8,856 bases of DNA. It comes from Humisphaera sp. Lineage in GTDB: Bacteria; Planctomycetota; Phycisphaerae; Tepidisphaerales; Tepidisphaeraceae. Below are positions 1 through 5,349 of this stretch, in pieces; positions within the stretch are counted from its first letter, which is position 1, and each line of letters opens with the position of its first letter. The translations under genes and the position numbers were made by a program. Location of the stretch: contig JANXVV010000515.1 of NCBI GenBank assembly GCA_025351525.1, positions 1 to 8,856 of the forward strand. The letters run 5' to 3'. The notes below the pieces were generated by a model, which was not told where the DNA came from, ran no database searches, and saw only the letters and a list, made by a program, of their open reading frames with translations.

Positions 1-5
1 AGACG

Positions 6-23
6 CGCCTCGCAAGCGAGACG
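6..23 (-). terminator. Possible hairpin downstream of the toxin gene
   Basis: Read on the minus strand, CGTCTCGC and GCGAGGCG can pair around a very short TT turn (eight pairs including one G-T wobble). The hairpin lies about 30 bases after the toxin stop codon, where an operon terminator could sit. The window ends a few bases further on, so a T-tract cannot be checked. This is a weak call based on position and pairing only. Confidence 0.22.
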
Positions 24-52
24 GCTAAATAATTCGGATCAGGGATAAGTGG

Positions 53-367
53 TCAGGTTTGATTGAACAAGCGTCCGACGTCTCGCCTCCCATGGAGAGC
101 ACGGAGAACTTCAACGGTACTCCCCTCCGTCTTGTACATGACGAGATAATTGCGGAATCCTTTGATCGGCCAGAACCGCAATCCGGGAAATTCTACGAGA
201 CGCGGTTCCCATTCCGGGCCGAGGCCGGGAAAGGTGGCTGGAAGATTAAACGCCGCCTCTGCGGCATCGTAAGACCGAAGTGTTGCTGAGAATTGATCGA
301 CCGCGATCCAAGCCGCGATTTCATCCACATCCGTTTTGGCTCGCTCGTGAACGATCGGGAGCGCCAT
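53..367 (-). CDS. ParE/RelE-family toxin of a type II toxin-antitoxin pair
   Basis: Predicted 104-residue toxin of the ParE/RelE superfamily. The family acts in the cytoplasm: RelE types cleave mRNA at the ribosome and ParE types poison gyrase. The sequence alone does not show which applies here. Visible signs are the small size, an N-terminal helical region (HERAKTDVDEIAAWIA), a central strand region (FPGLRFWPIKGFRNYLVMYK) and the characteristic C-terminal VLRALHGRRDVGRLF, which matches the usual 'VLHGxRDxxxLL' ending. The start is taken as ATG at 367, because it shares its A with the antitoxin stop (TGATG), an arrangement that supports translational coupling. A TTG one codon upstream is also in frame but less likely. 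No frameshift or truncation is seen, so the toxin is probably intact. The TA assignment is strong; the exact subfamily is uncertain. Confidence 0.85.
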   Translation of the reverse strand: MALPIVHERAKTDVDEIAAWIAVDQFSATLRSYDAAEAAFNLPATFPGLGPEWEPRLVEFPGLRFWPIKGFRNYLVMYKTEGSTVEVLRALHGRRDVGRLFNQT

Positions 368-654
368 CAAACCGCCTTTATCGCAGTATGCCGCGCAGTC
401 AATTCTCGGCGCATTTCATTCCAATCCGCAGGAACCATTTCTCGGGCTGGAATGGCCTCACCTTCCCGCAAAAGATCGGCCAGATATTCTTGCGAGCGAA
501 CGCGCAAGTGTTCAGGGTCCGACAAATCCTCTGACGCATCCGCTAGAATAAGCGACTCAATATAAGCGTCCAGACTTCGATGTCCGGCTTCAGAAGCACG
601 CGCTTCCGCCACTTCCTTTACAGTTTCTGAAATTTGGATGTTGAGTCGTGCCAT
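367..654 (-). CDS. Ribbon-helix-helix (ParD/CopG-like) antitoxin
   Basis: A 95-residue protein immediately upstream of the toxin and overlapping it by one base, as expected for an antitoxin that is translated first. Residues 1-45 (beginning MARLNIQISETVKEVAEARA, then SLDAYIESLI) fit a ribbon-helix-helix DNA-binding domain: a short beta strand LNIQIS, then two amphipathic helices. The acidic and charged remainder (about 46-95) would be the toxin-wrapping tail. ParD/CopG-type antitoxins bind their own promoter and neutralise the toxin, so autoregulation is likely. ATG at 654 follows GGAGAAAG (657-664) with tight spacing. This Shine-Dalgarno is one copy of the target duplication of the MITE-like element just upstream, so the native promoter, if unchanged, is now separated from the gene by that insertion. 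Confidence 0.85.
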   Translation of the reverse strand: MARLNIQISETVKEVAEARASEAGHRSLDAYIESLILADASEDLSDPEHLRVRSQEYLADLLREGEAIPAREMVPADWNEMRRELTARHTAIKAV

Positions 655-656
655 GG

Positions 657-664
657 CTTTCTCC
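657..664 (-). promoter_or_regulatory. Antitoxin ribosome binding site, also a target-site duplicate
   Basis: On the minus strand this reads GGAGAAAG, two bases before the antitoxin ATG (GGAG core about six bases from the start). The identical octamer recurs at 798-805, directly outside the other end of the 133-bp element. Before insertion the sequence would have read GCAGGAGAAAGCCATGG, with an AGGAG core. The gene-proximal copy now reads ACGGAGAAAG, so one matching base of the Shine-Dalgarno appears to have been lost. Confidence 0.75.
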
Positions 665-797
665 GTAACTGTTTACCGTGCCCAGAACATCGGGAAATGC
701 CGCGTAGAAAGACCGCTCACATCCCACATCCGGAGGACGATCTCGCGAAACCGTCGGAGAATCGATACTGTTTCGGTCAGTGACGGTAAACAGTTAC
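665..797. mobile_element. 133-bp MITE-like element, IS66-type ends
   Basis: The element begins GTAACTGTTTACCGT (665-679) and ends with its exact reverse complement ACGGTAAACAGTTAC (783-797), giving perfect 15-bp terminal inverted repeats. It is flanked on both sides by CTTTCTCC (657-664 and 798-805), a perfect 8-bp target-site duplication. Ends starting GTAA and 8-bp duplications are hallmarks of the IS66 family. The 103-bp interior is too short for a transposase and has no convincing gene, so this looks like a non-autonomous miniature element mobilised in trans. The perfect ends and duplication suggest a fairly recent insertion. It lies in the leader of the antitoxin-toxin operon, ten bases upstream of the antitoxin ATG. 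The family assignment rests on terminal bases and duplication length only; no sequence comparison was possible. Confidence 0.82.
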
Positions 798-812
798 CTT
801 TCTCCTGCGAAT

Positions 813-841
813 ACTCTATCCACGCGATACCGGAGGTCCAA
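813..841 (-). promoter_or_regulatory. Candidate original promoter of the TA operon
   Basis: On the minus strand, TTGGAC (841-836) is followed after 17 bases by TAGAGT (818-813), a loose match to a sigma-70 -35/-10 pair. Without the MITE-like element this would place the transcription start just upstream of the antitoxin's AGGAG site. With the insertion, the mRNA leader would carry the whole 133-nt element. The hexamers are imperfect, so the call is tentative. Confidence 0.25.
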
Positions 842-874
842 TGCAGCTGAGTAGGCCCGTCCTGAACACGAGTT

Positions 875-2386
875 CTATTCCAGTGCACAATCTTTTTCAT
901 GTTCCTCCCAGTCCATCGACCGCCGTAACGCCTCTGACCAACGCGATCGCAAATGCCGCACCTTCGTTTCATTGAGTTGAGGCTCAAACGTGCGGTCCAC
1001 CTGCCAGTGCGTGCGGACCTCTTCCTGCCCTTTCCAATACCCCACCGCCAAACCCGCCAGATAAGCCGCGCCGAGCGCGGTGGTCTCCGTCACCTGTGGC
1101 CGAATTACCGGCACGCGCAGGAGGTCGGCTTGAAATTGCAGCAGTAGATTGTTGGAAGCCGCACCGCCATCGACGCGAAGCTCTTCGATTTGAATGCCGG
1201 AATCTTTTTGCATCACGTCGAGCACATCGGCGACCTGGAAAGCAATGCTCTGGAGCGCGGCCCGTGCGAAGTGGGCGGCGGTGGTGCCGCGCGTGATGCC
1301 GGAGATGCTGCCCCGTGCGTATTGATCCCAGTGCGGCGCGCCGAGCCCGGCGAAGGCGGGGACCATGTAGACGCCGCCGTTGTGGGGGACGGTGGCGGCC
1401 AGCGACTCGATCTCTGCCGCGTATTTCACGATCTTCAACCCATCCCGCAGCCATTGCACGACCGCACCACCGATGAAGACACTGCCCTCGAGTGCGTACT
1501 CGGTTACGCCATTTCGCTGCCAGGCGACCGTCGTCAAAAGTTTGTGCTCGGATACGATCGGTTGCGTGCCGATATTCATCAGCATGAAACAACCGGTGCC
1601 GTAGGTGTTTTTGGCGAGGCTGCGCGAGAAGCAGGTTTGCCCGAAGAGCGCCGCCTGCTGGTCCCCGGCCATCCCGGCGATGGGGATTGAAGCGCCGAAA
1701 AGGGAGCGATCCGTTTCGCCGTAGACTTCACTGCACGACCGCACTTGCGGCAGGATCGCACGGGGGATTTGCATCAGCTCGAGCAACTCATCATCCCATT
1801 GCAAAGTGCGGATGTTGTAGATCATGGTGCGGGACGCGTTCGAGGCATCGGTGACATGCACCGCGCCGCCGGTCAACTTCCAGAGCAACCAGGAATCGAC
1901 GGTGCCGAAGGCCAGTTCACCGCGATCCGCTTTTTCCCGCGCACCGGGAACATGGTCCAACAGCCAGCGAATTTTGCTGGCGGAGAAATAGGCGTCGATG
2001 ACCAGACCGGTTTTCTCGCGAATCAAATCGAGATGACCCTCGCGTTTGAGTTGATCGCAATAAGGAGCCGTGCGTCGATCCTGCCAGACGATCGCGTGAT
2101 GGATCGGGTGACCGGTAAGGCGATCCCAAAGAATCGTCGTCTCGCGCTGATTGGTGATGCCGATTGCCGCGATGTCACCGGCGAGCAAGCCGGCTGTCGC
2201 CAGCACCTCGCGGGCGACGGCAAGTTGAGACGTCCAAATCTCCATTGGGTCATGCTCGACCCAACCGTTCCGCGGAAAAATCTGGGGGAATTCTTTTTGA
2301 GCGACGGCGTGGGGATGGCCTGCCTGATCGAACAGAATTGCCCGTGAACTGGTAGTGCCTTGATCCAAGGCAAGGATGTATTTCAA
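875..2386 (-). CDS. glpK: Glycerol kinase
   Basis: Full-length 503-residue FGGY-family kinase (E. coli GlpK has 502). It phosphorylates glycerol to sn-glycerol 3-phosphate with ATP in the cytoplasm, the committing step of glycerol use. Recognisable parts are the N-terminal phosphate-binding loop DQGTTSSRA (8-16), GITNQRETT (76-84) with the substrate-contacting Arg82-Glu83, WQDRR (101-105), YFSASK (133-138), AGMAGDQQAALFGQ (237-250) with catalytic Asp242, NTYGTGCFMLMN (260-271), and the C-terminal FGGY signature region DGGAASNNLLLQFQADLL (406-423). The start is TTG at 2386, because the protein begins exactly where homologues do and GGAG (2393-2396) precedes it by six bases. The loop at 222-236 lacks the GGTR sequence that binds fructose-1,6-bisphosphate in the E. 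coli enzyme. No glpF, glpD or glpR neighbour is visible, so the gene appears to be a solitary unit. Confidence 0.97.
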   Translation of the reverse strand: MKYILALDQGTTSSRAILFDQAGHPHAVAQKEFPQIFPRNGWVEHDPMEIWTSQLAVAREVLATAGLLAGDIAAIGITNQRETTILWDRLTGHPIHHAIVWQDRRTAPYCDQLKREGHLDLIREKTGLVIDAYFSASKIRWLLDHVPGAREKADRGELAFGTVDSWLLWKLTGGAVHVTDASNASRTMIYNIRTLQWDDELLELMQIPRAILPQVRSCSEVYGETDRSLFGASIPIAGMAGDQQAALFGQTCFSRSLAKNTYGTGCFMLMNIGTQPIVSEHKLLTTVAWQRNGVTEYALEGSVFIGGAVVQWLRDGLKIVKYAAEIESLAATVPHNGGVYMVPAFAGLGAPHWDQYARGSISGITRGTTAAHFARAALQSIAFQVADVLDVMQKDSGIQIEELRVDGGAASNNLLLQFQADLLRVPVIRPQVTETTALGAAYLAGLAVGYWKGQEEVRTHWQVDRTFEPQLNETKVRHLRSRWSEALRRSMDWEEHEKDCALE

Positions 2387-2446
2387 TCGAAACTCCGTTG
2401 GTGTTCGCTATCTTAGAGCATATTTAAGAAAATGGATGGGTTCGTC

Positions 2447-2517
2447 GTAGCATGGGCTACCAGCCCATGATTTTCTTGACTTTAAATTCAAGAACATGGG
2501 CTGGTAGCCCATGCTAC
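2447..2517. repeat. Palindromic REP-like repeat with perfect 23-bp arms
   Basis: The left arm (2447-2469) begins GTAGCATGGGCTACC and the right arm (2495-2517) ends GGTAGCCCATGCTAC; they are perfect reverse complements over 23 bp. Inside, after a three-base bulge (2470-2472), TTCTTGA (2473-2479) pairs with TCAAGAA (2488-2494), extending the stem to 30 pairs around an 8-base loop (2480-2487). I recall near-identical 'GTAGCATGGGCT...AGCCCATGCTAC' palindromes scattered through planctomycete and other soil bacterial genomes, which suggests a REP or MITE-type dispersed repeat. It lies between the divergent glpK and PilZ-like genes, 60 bases before the glpK start. No target duplication is apparent. 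Confidence 0.8.
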
Positions 2518-2528
2518 AAAGCCTCCAT

Positions 2529-2544
2529 CGTGTTTCTAAACACG
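2529..2544. promoter_or_regulatory. Operator-like 16-bp palindrome upstream of the PilZ-like gene
   Basis: CGTGTTT, two bases (CT), then AAACACG form a perfect 7+2+7 inverted repeat. Its length and short spacer suit a dimeric helix-turn-helix repressor operator rather than a terminator. It ends 46 bases before the PilZ-like start and lies about 140 bases from the glpK start, so it could serve either gene. No regulator gene is present to match it with. Confidence 0.35.
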
Positions 2545-2590
2545 GTTGAAGATTTAAAGAGCTCAAAGTCGTGCGATCGCGGAGAGCCAC

Positions 2591-2971
2591 TTGGTGGATT
2601 TATCGGCTCAGTCAATCCTGTTCCGTGCCGATGAATTTGATATGAGTCTCTCAACCCTTCTTTCCAATTCGGTGCCGACGGCGGGTGCGGAAGCCCGGAA
2701 TCGCCGTCGCAGCGAGCGAACGCCGCGTGTACTGGATGCCTGGATTTGCTCGCCCACTGCGAAAGTTCCGCTGGAGGAGCGTGAAGTGGTGACTGCCGTC
2801 AGCATGTCGCGGCATGGGGTGGCTTTTACGCTCGCTCATGCCCTCGCCACCAACTCCTTTTATCGAATTGAAGTAGGATTGGGAGCGCAGCAAGTGGTCT
2901 GCGAGGTGCGGATCATTTCTTGTCGAAAGGCCGAGAAGGGGTTGTTCGAGGTGGGCGCGGAATTCTCGTGA
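2591..2971 (+). CDS. Small PilZ-like domain protein
   Basis: A 126-residue cytoplasmic protein, with no signal peptide or membrane segment. Residues 38-126 resemble a single PilZ domain: an arginine-rich RRRSER (38-43) that supplies the RxxxR half of the cyclic-di-GMP motif, a strand-rich body (VLDAWICSP, REVVTAVSMSRHGVAFTL, FYRIEVGL, VVCEVRIIS) and a typical final GLFEVGAEFS. The second motif, normally [D/N]xSxxG, is SMSRHG (71-76), so the Asp/Asn is Ser and nucleotide binding is uncertain. PilZ proteins bind c-di-GMP to control motility, exopolysaccharide or other envelope functions. Start choice: TTG at 2591 (or GTG at 2594) follows GGAGAG (2581-2586). The in-frame ATG at 2642 has no clear ribosome binding site but would give a protein starting MSLSTLLSNS. 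The real start could be either. It stands alone, divergent from glpK. Confidence 0.72.
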   Translation: MVDLSAQSILFRADEFDMSLSTLLSNSVPTAGAEARNRRRSERTPRVLDAWICSPTAKVPLEEREVVTAVSMSRHGVAFTLAHALATNSFYRIEVGLGAQQVVCEVRIISCRKAEKGLFEVGAEFS

Positions 2972-3134
2972 AGCGTCTCAATCTTTGTTCGGCGAAACGG
3001 TCTGGTTGGTTTCCAGCGCACTGAAACTCGATGCTCGCAATTTCAGGTTGCTCCGATAACTCGCGGTCCATTCACGATTTGTCGCGCGAGCCGCCTCCTC
3101 ATCGGCATCTCTTCCCCATCTCCAATCCATCGCG

Positions 3135-3146
3135 CGGATCGATCCG
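3135..3146. other. 12-bp perfect palindrome upstream of the 3168-3198 promoter
   Basis: CGGATCGATCCG is self-complementary and lies 21 bases upstream of the candidate -35 element. It may be an activator site or simply chance in GC-rich DNA. In the rest of the 294-bp stretch between the PilZ-like gene and the next gene I see only the promoter and leader palindrome listed separately; 2972-3134 holds nothing I recognise. Confidence 0.2.
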
Positions 3147-3167
3147 TACCCCGTGCAAACATTTTAC

Positions 3168-3198
3168 TTGAAATGACCCCCCTGGTTCTGTCTATAAT
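3168..3198 (+). promoter_or_regulatory. Sigma-70-like promoter of the secreted protein gene
   Basis: TTGAAA (3168-3173) and a perfect TATAAT (3193-3198) are separated by 19 bases, slightly longer than the ideal 17. Transcription would begin near 3205, giving a leader of about 60 nt before the ATG at 3266. The exact -10 hexamer in otherwise GC-rich DNA and its position before a gene with a strong ribosome binding site make this the best promoter candidate in the window. Confidence 0.6.
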
Positions 3199-3207
3199 AG
3201 TGCCACC

Positions 3208-3224
3208 TGTGATGATTTGTCACA
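3208..3224 (+). promoter_or_regulatory. TGTGA-N7-TCACA inverted repeat at the transcript start
   Basis: TGTGA (3208-3212) and TCACA (3220-3224) lie 9 to 26 bases after the -10 element, at or just after the expected transcription start. A dimeric repressor bound here would block transcription. The half-sites match those of the CRP/FNR family, but the spacer is seven bases rather than the usual CRP spacing of six. It could also fold as a small hairpin in the 5' leader. Confidence 0.35.
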
Positions 3225-3265
3225 ACATCGTGGATTGACAGCAGAGAGTAATTCGGAGGATCAAC

Positions 3266-4225
3266 ATGCACGCGCCCGTTTGTCAGATGGATCGGCGGAC
3301 CAGTCCGCTTCGGATGGCGGTCTCGAAAATCGTTTTGAGCTATGGTGCTTCTTTGGCACTGTCGGTTCTTGCCGTCGGTCCTGCGCTGGGCCAAGCCATG
3401 CCGAATACCCGACCGGCGGATCAGGGCCGTGAGCGTGAAGTGCCTCGCCGTGAAGAGCCCGTTTATCGCAACGGGCGTGAAGATCGCGGTGACAACGGGG
3501 GTTATCCGACCTCTGACATCCACAGTGCCGTGGAGGCCAACGCACGCACCGCGTATGCCCGCGCCAATTATCATCGGTTGCAGGATTCGGTGAACGTGGC
3601 GATACGGCAGATGCAGTCGAGCTTCGATCAGTCGCCGGAATTGATGGATGCCCGCAAGGCTGAGCAGATGGCTTGGGAAGACTATCTCGCCGCCCGCAAC
3701 GCCGCTTTGAAAACGGTCGTCGCCGACCCGAAGTATCAGGCCAATGCCGCTCTCAAAAATGATTTGACCGAGCAGATCGCCGAAGTGCGGACGTCATTCG
3801 ATTCACGCAAGCCGTCGCATGGCCGGGTGGCGGAGTTGGTGGACCAGTCAAAGATGAGCAAAGTGGTTCTGTTGGCGACGGTAAAACTCGATTATGCCCA
3901 GGTCACCACCGATATGGAAGTGACTGCGCTAAAGGGCGATTCAAAGGTCGCCGATACGCGCGGCAAGTTGATGAGTGCCGGCGCGCGGGTGCAGGCTCTG
4001 CGTGAAGGTTTCGATCGATCCCTTCGCGGCAGTCCCGAGTTAGCCGCCCTTCGGTCCAAAATTGAAGATGCCCGCGTCGCGTTCATCACTGCCGAGGCTT
4101 TCCGCGATGGTGCGGTGGAAGCCGCGAGTGAGGCTTTGGATTACGCCTATTACAAAAACCGCCATGGCAGCTATGCCGGGTATGAATATGGCTTCTCGAC
4201 CGGTGGTTACGGTGGGGGTCGATAA
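3266..4225 (+). CDS. Secreted helical protein of unknown function
   Basis: A 319-residue protein whose family I do not recognise. The ATG at 3266 is preceded by GGAGGA (3255-3260) with five-base spacing, the best ribosome binding site in the window. A later ATG (residue 17) would give a more compact signal peptide. Residues about 20-44 (ending AVGPALGQA) form an export signal with likely cleavage after Ala44. Residues 45-85 are a charged, Arg/Pro/Gly-rich disordered segment. Residues 86-290 are almost entirely helical, Ala/Glu/Lys-rich and coiled-coil-like. An internal duplication is visible: FDQSPELMDARKAEQM (120-135) recurs as FDRSLRGSPELAALRSKIED (249-268), each followed by an Ala-rich helix. 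The tail (298-319) is Tyr/Gly-rich and ends GGYGGGR. Its location would be periplasmic or outside the cell. It has its own promoter and terminator, so it is monocistronic. A structural or scaffold role is only a guess. Confidence 0.8.
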   Translation: MHAPVCQMDRRTSPLRMAVSKIVLSYGASLALSVLAVGPALGQAMPNTRPADQGREREVPRREEPVYRNGREDRGDNGGYPTSDIHSAVEANARTAYARANYHRLQDSVNVAIRQMQSSFDQSPELMDARKAEQMAWEDYLAARNAALKTVVADPKYQANAALKNDLTEQIAEVRTSFDSRKPSHGRVAELVDQSKMSKVVLLATVKLDYAQVTTDMEVTALKGDSKVADTRGKLMSAGARVQALREGFDRSLRGSPELAALRSKIEDARVAFITAEAFRDGAVEAASEALDYAYYKNRHGSYAGYEYGFSTGGYGGGR

Positions 4226-4273
4226 GCGATCACGAACGAAGCTGATCCAAGCGTTGAAGCCCTCCGCGCACAC

Positions 4274-4306
4274 CGTTTAGCGGTGGCCCGGAGGGCCGCG
4301 TTTTTT
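4274..4306 (+). terminator. Rho-independent terminator after the secreted protein gene
   Basis: GGCCC (4285-4289), loop GGA, GGGCC (4293-4297) form a five-pair GC core, extended by T4284-G4298 and G4283-C4299, then six T residues (4301-4306). It lies 50-80 bases after the stop codon. The stretch CGTTTAGCG before the stem (4274-4282) and the core GGCCCGGAGGGCC recur at 7907-7930, so this is one copy of a recurring terminator type. Confidence 0.85.
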
Positions 4307-4338
4307 CGTGCCGAAAACAATCGCGATTCACACCACGA

Positions 4339-4364
4339 CGCTCAGTAAGCAAATGACTGAGGCG
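4339..4364 (-). terminator. Weak hairpin downstream of the 4421-5338 gene
   Basis: CGCTCAGT (4339-4346) pairs with ACTGA-GCG (4356-4364, one bulged G) around a 9-base loop. It is about 57 bases beyond the stop of the minus-strand gene, where a terminator is expected, but no T-tract follows on that strand. Convergent transcription from the left is already stopped at 4306. Confidence 0.22.
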
Positions 4365-4402
4365 ATGGCATGTATCGCACCGGAAAGTCCAAAGTCTATT
4401 CG

Positions 4403-4438
4403 CGGAATCCGGATCGTCGCCTACGGCTCCGATCCCGG
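4403..4438 (-). repeat. 36-nt structured dispersed repeat, copy 1
   Basis: Matches 5350-5385 in the same orientation at 33 of 36 positions. On the minus strand it begins CCGGGATCGGAGCC and ends CGATCCGGATTCCG. It can fold as an outer stem CCGG(G)ATCG with CGATCCGG, tandem G-A/A-G opposite each other, and an inner GCC/GGC stem with a three-base loop GTA. This copy overlaps the 3' end of the 4421-5338 gene and supplies its last codons (PGSEP) and its TAG stop. Confidence 0.7.
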
Positions 4439-5338
4439 CGCGTCATCCGGAAACAGTGCCCTCAGCTTTTCGGCGGTCTCCTGCTCTTCCTCATTCTCCG
4501 CGAAATCTTTACGGGCCAGCGCGAAATATTCTTTCGGCAAGTCTTCGTCGCTCAATTGACGAATCGGAATCCCCAATTTCCGGGCATCGGTCGCCGTGCG
4601 GCCGGCGATGGATTTTTTCAAAACGACATTTGGCGTCACATTCCCAAACGCGAATGACATCCCCAGTGGTGCGGGGGCCTGCATCATCAGGCTCTCGATC
4701 GGATAAGCCGACTCATTTTCCAAAGCAGCCATTTTGATTTTAAGCTGATCGCCGGTGCTGGTGTGGATGCCAAGGCGATGCAGGTCGGGGCGAAAGTCGG
4801 TCCGGTTAGCCTTCGTGACGATGGACGTGAGCAACGCGGCGGGATCGAGGACGATGCTGTTTTGGCCGTGTCGGGCGGTGTACGAAAGCCCGCTGTGAAC
4901 GCCGGCGTCTTTACCGCCGAAAAGCAGTTGAACGCTGCCGCCTTCGTGCATCATCAACTGACCGGGGTTTTTGGGGTCGACGCCGATCATCAGTCCCTCG
5001 GTCATGTAATAGCAGGGCAACCCTTTGGCTCCGACGACCACACCCATGCGATCCCCATCCCGCACGACGAGGACGGTGGTCGGTTGCCCGAGCCCACCGG
5101 CGGGGGGATTGATGGCCAGGGCGTAGGAGAATTTTGGATGTGCGCTGGTGGAGTCATTGGTCAACAGCAGTTTGGGATGAGCGGCGAGATCGGCAAGAGC
5201 TTTCAGGGCTTCCGGCGCGGGTTGCGTGGTGGGTTGAGTAGTGCCGGGTGAATCGGTCAGTTTTCCGTCGGCTCGTGCGAGGGGCGAGCAGACGAGAAGA
5301 CTGATGAGAAGGGTTCGGACGGATTTTGATTTGCTCAT
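4421..5338 (-). CDS. Exported protein of unknown function with Thr-Gln-Pro linker
   Basis: A 305-residue protein, family not recognised. Start ATG at 5338 follows GGAG (5347-5350) by eight bases. Residues 1-23 are a signal peptide (basic MSKSKSVR, hydrophobic TLLISLLV, then SPLARA|DG). The Cys in LLVCS does not make a proper lipobox, so a soluble periplasmic product is more likely than a lipoprotein. TTQPTTQPAP (33-42) is a low-complexity linker seen in many planctomycete exported proteins. Residues 55-245 alternate short strands and turns (TTVLVVRDGDRMGVVVGAKG, GGSVQLLFGGKD); a LolA-like or beta-rich fold is possible, but no motif proves it. The C-terminus (260-298) is acidic and helical. 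The last residues and stop come from the 36-nt repeat. It lies 81 bp after the DUF2127-type gene on the same strand, with another repeat copy between them, so co-transcription is possible. Confidence 0.75.
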   Translation of the reverse strand: MSKSKSVRTLLISLLVCSPLARADGKLTDSPGTTQPTTQPAPEALKALADLAAHPKLLLTNDSTSAHPKFSYALAINPPAGGLGQPTTVLVVRDGDRMGVVVGAKGLPCYYMTEGLMIGVDPKNPGQLMMHEGGSVQLLFGGKDAGVHSGLSYTARHGQNSIVLDPAALLTSIVTKANRTDFRPDLHRLGIHTSTGDQLKIKMAALENESAYPIESLMMQAPAPLGMSFAFGNVTPNVVLKKSIAGRTATDARKLGIPIRQLSDEDLPKEYFALARKDFAENEEEQETAEKLRALFPDDAPGSEP

Positions 5339-5349
5339 GCGGAGGGCTC

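Noticed and set aside
673..987. 104-codon minus-strand frame spanning the MITE-like element and the 3' end of glpK
   Set aside because: It crosses the element boundary and overlaps glpK in another frame, so it cannot be an ancestral gene. Nothing in it resembles a transposase.
1745..2347. Long open frame on the plus strand (200 codons) within glpK
   Set aside because: It is antisense to the strongly recognisable glycerol kinase; the open frame is a by-product of GC-rich codon use.
2408..2634. Two 60-codon frames through the palindromic repeat
   Set aside because: They are the usual spurious translations of the GCATGGGCT/AGCCCATGC repeat (MGYQP, WAGSPCY) on both strands.
875..2971. A glycerol-use operon
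   Set aside because: glpK has no facilitator, dehydrogenase or regulator neighbour in the window. The adjacent genes are a TA module and a divergent PilZ-like gene.
3208..3224. A classical CRP site
   Set aside because: The half-sites fit, but the spacer is seven bases rather than six, and the location is downstream of the -10, so it is reported only as an inverted repeat.
3164..3574. 136-codon minus-strand frame over the promoter and 5' part of the secreted protein gene
   Set aside because: It overlaps a gene with signal peptide and strong ribosome binding site, and has no recognisable content.
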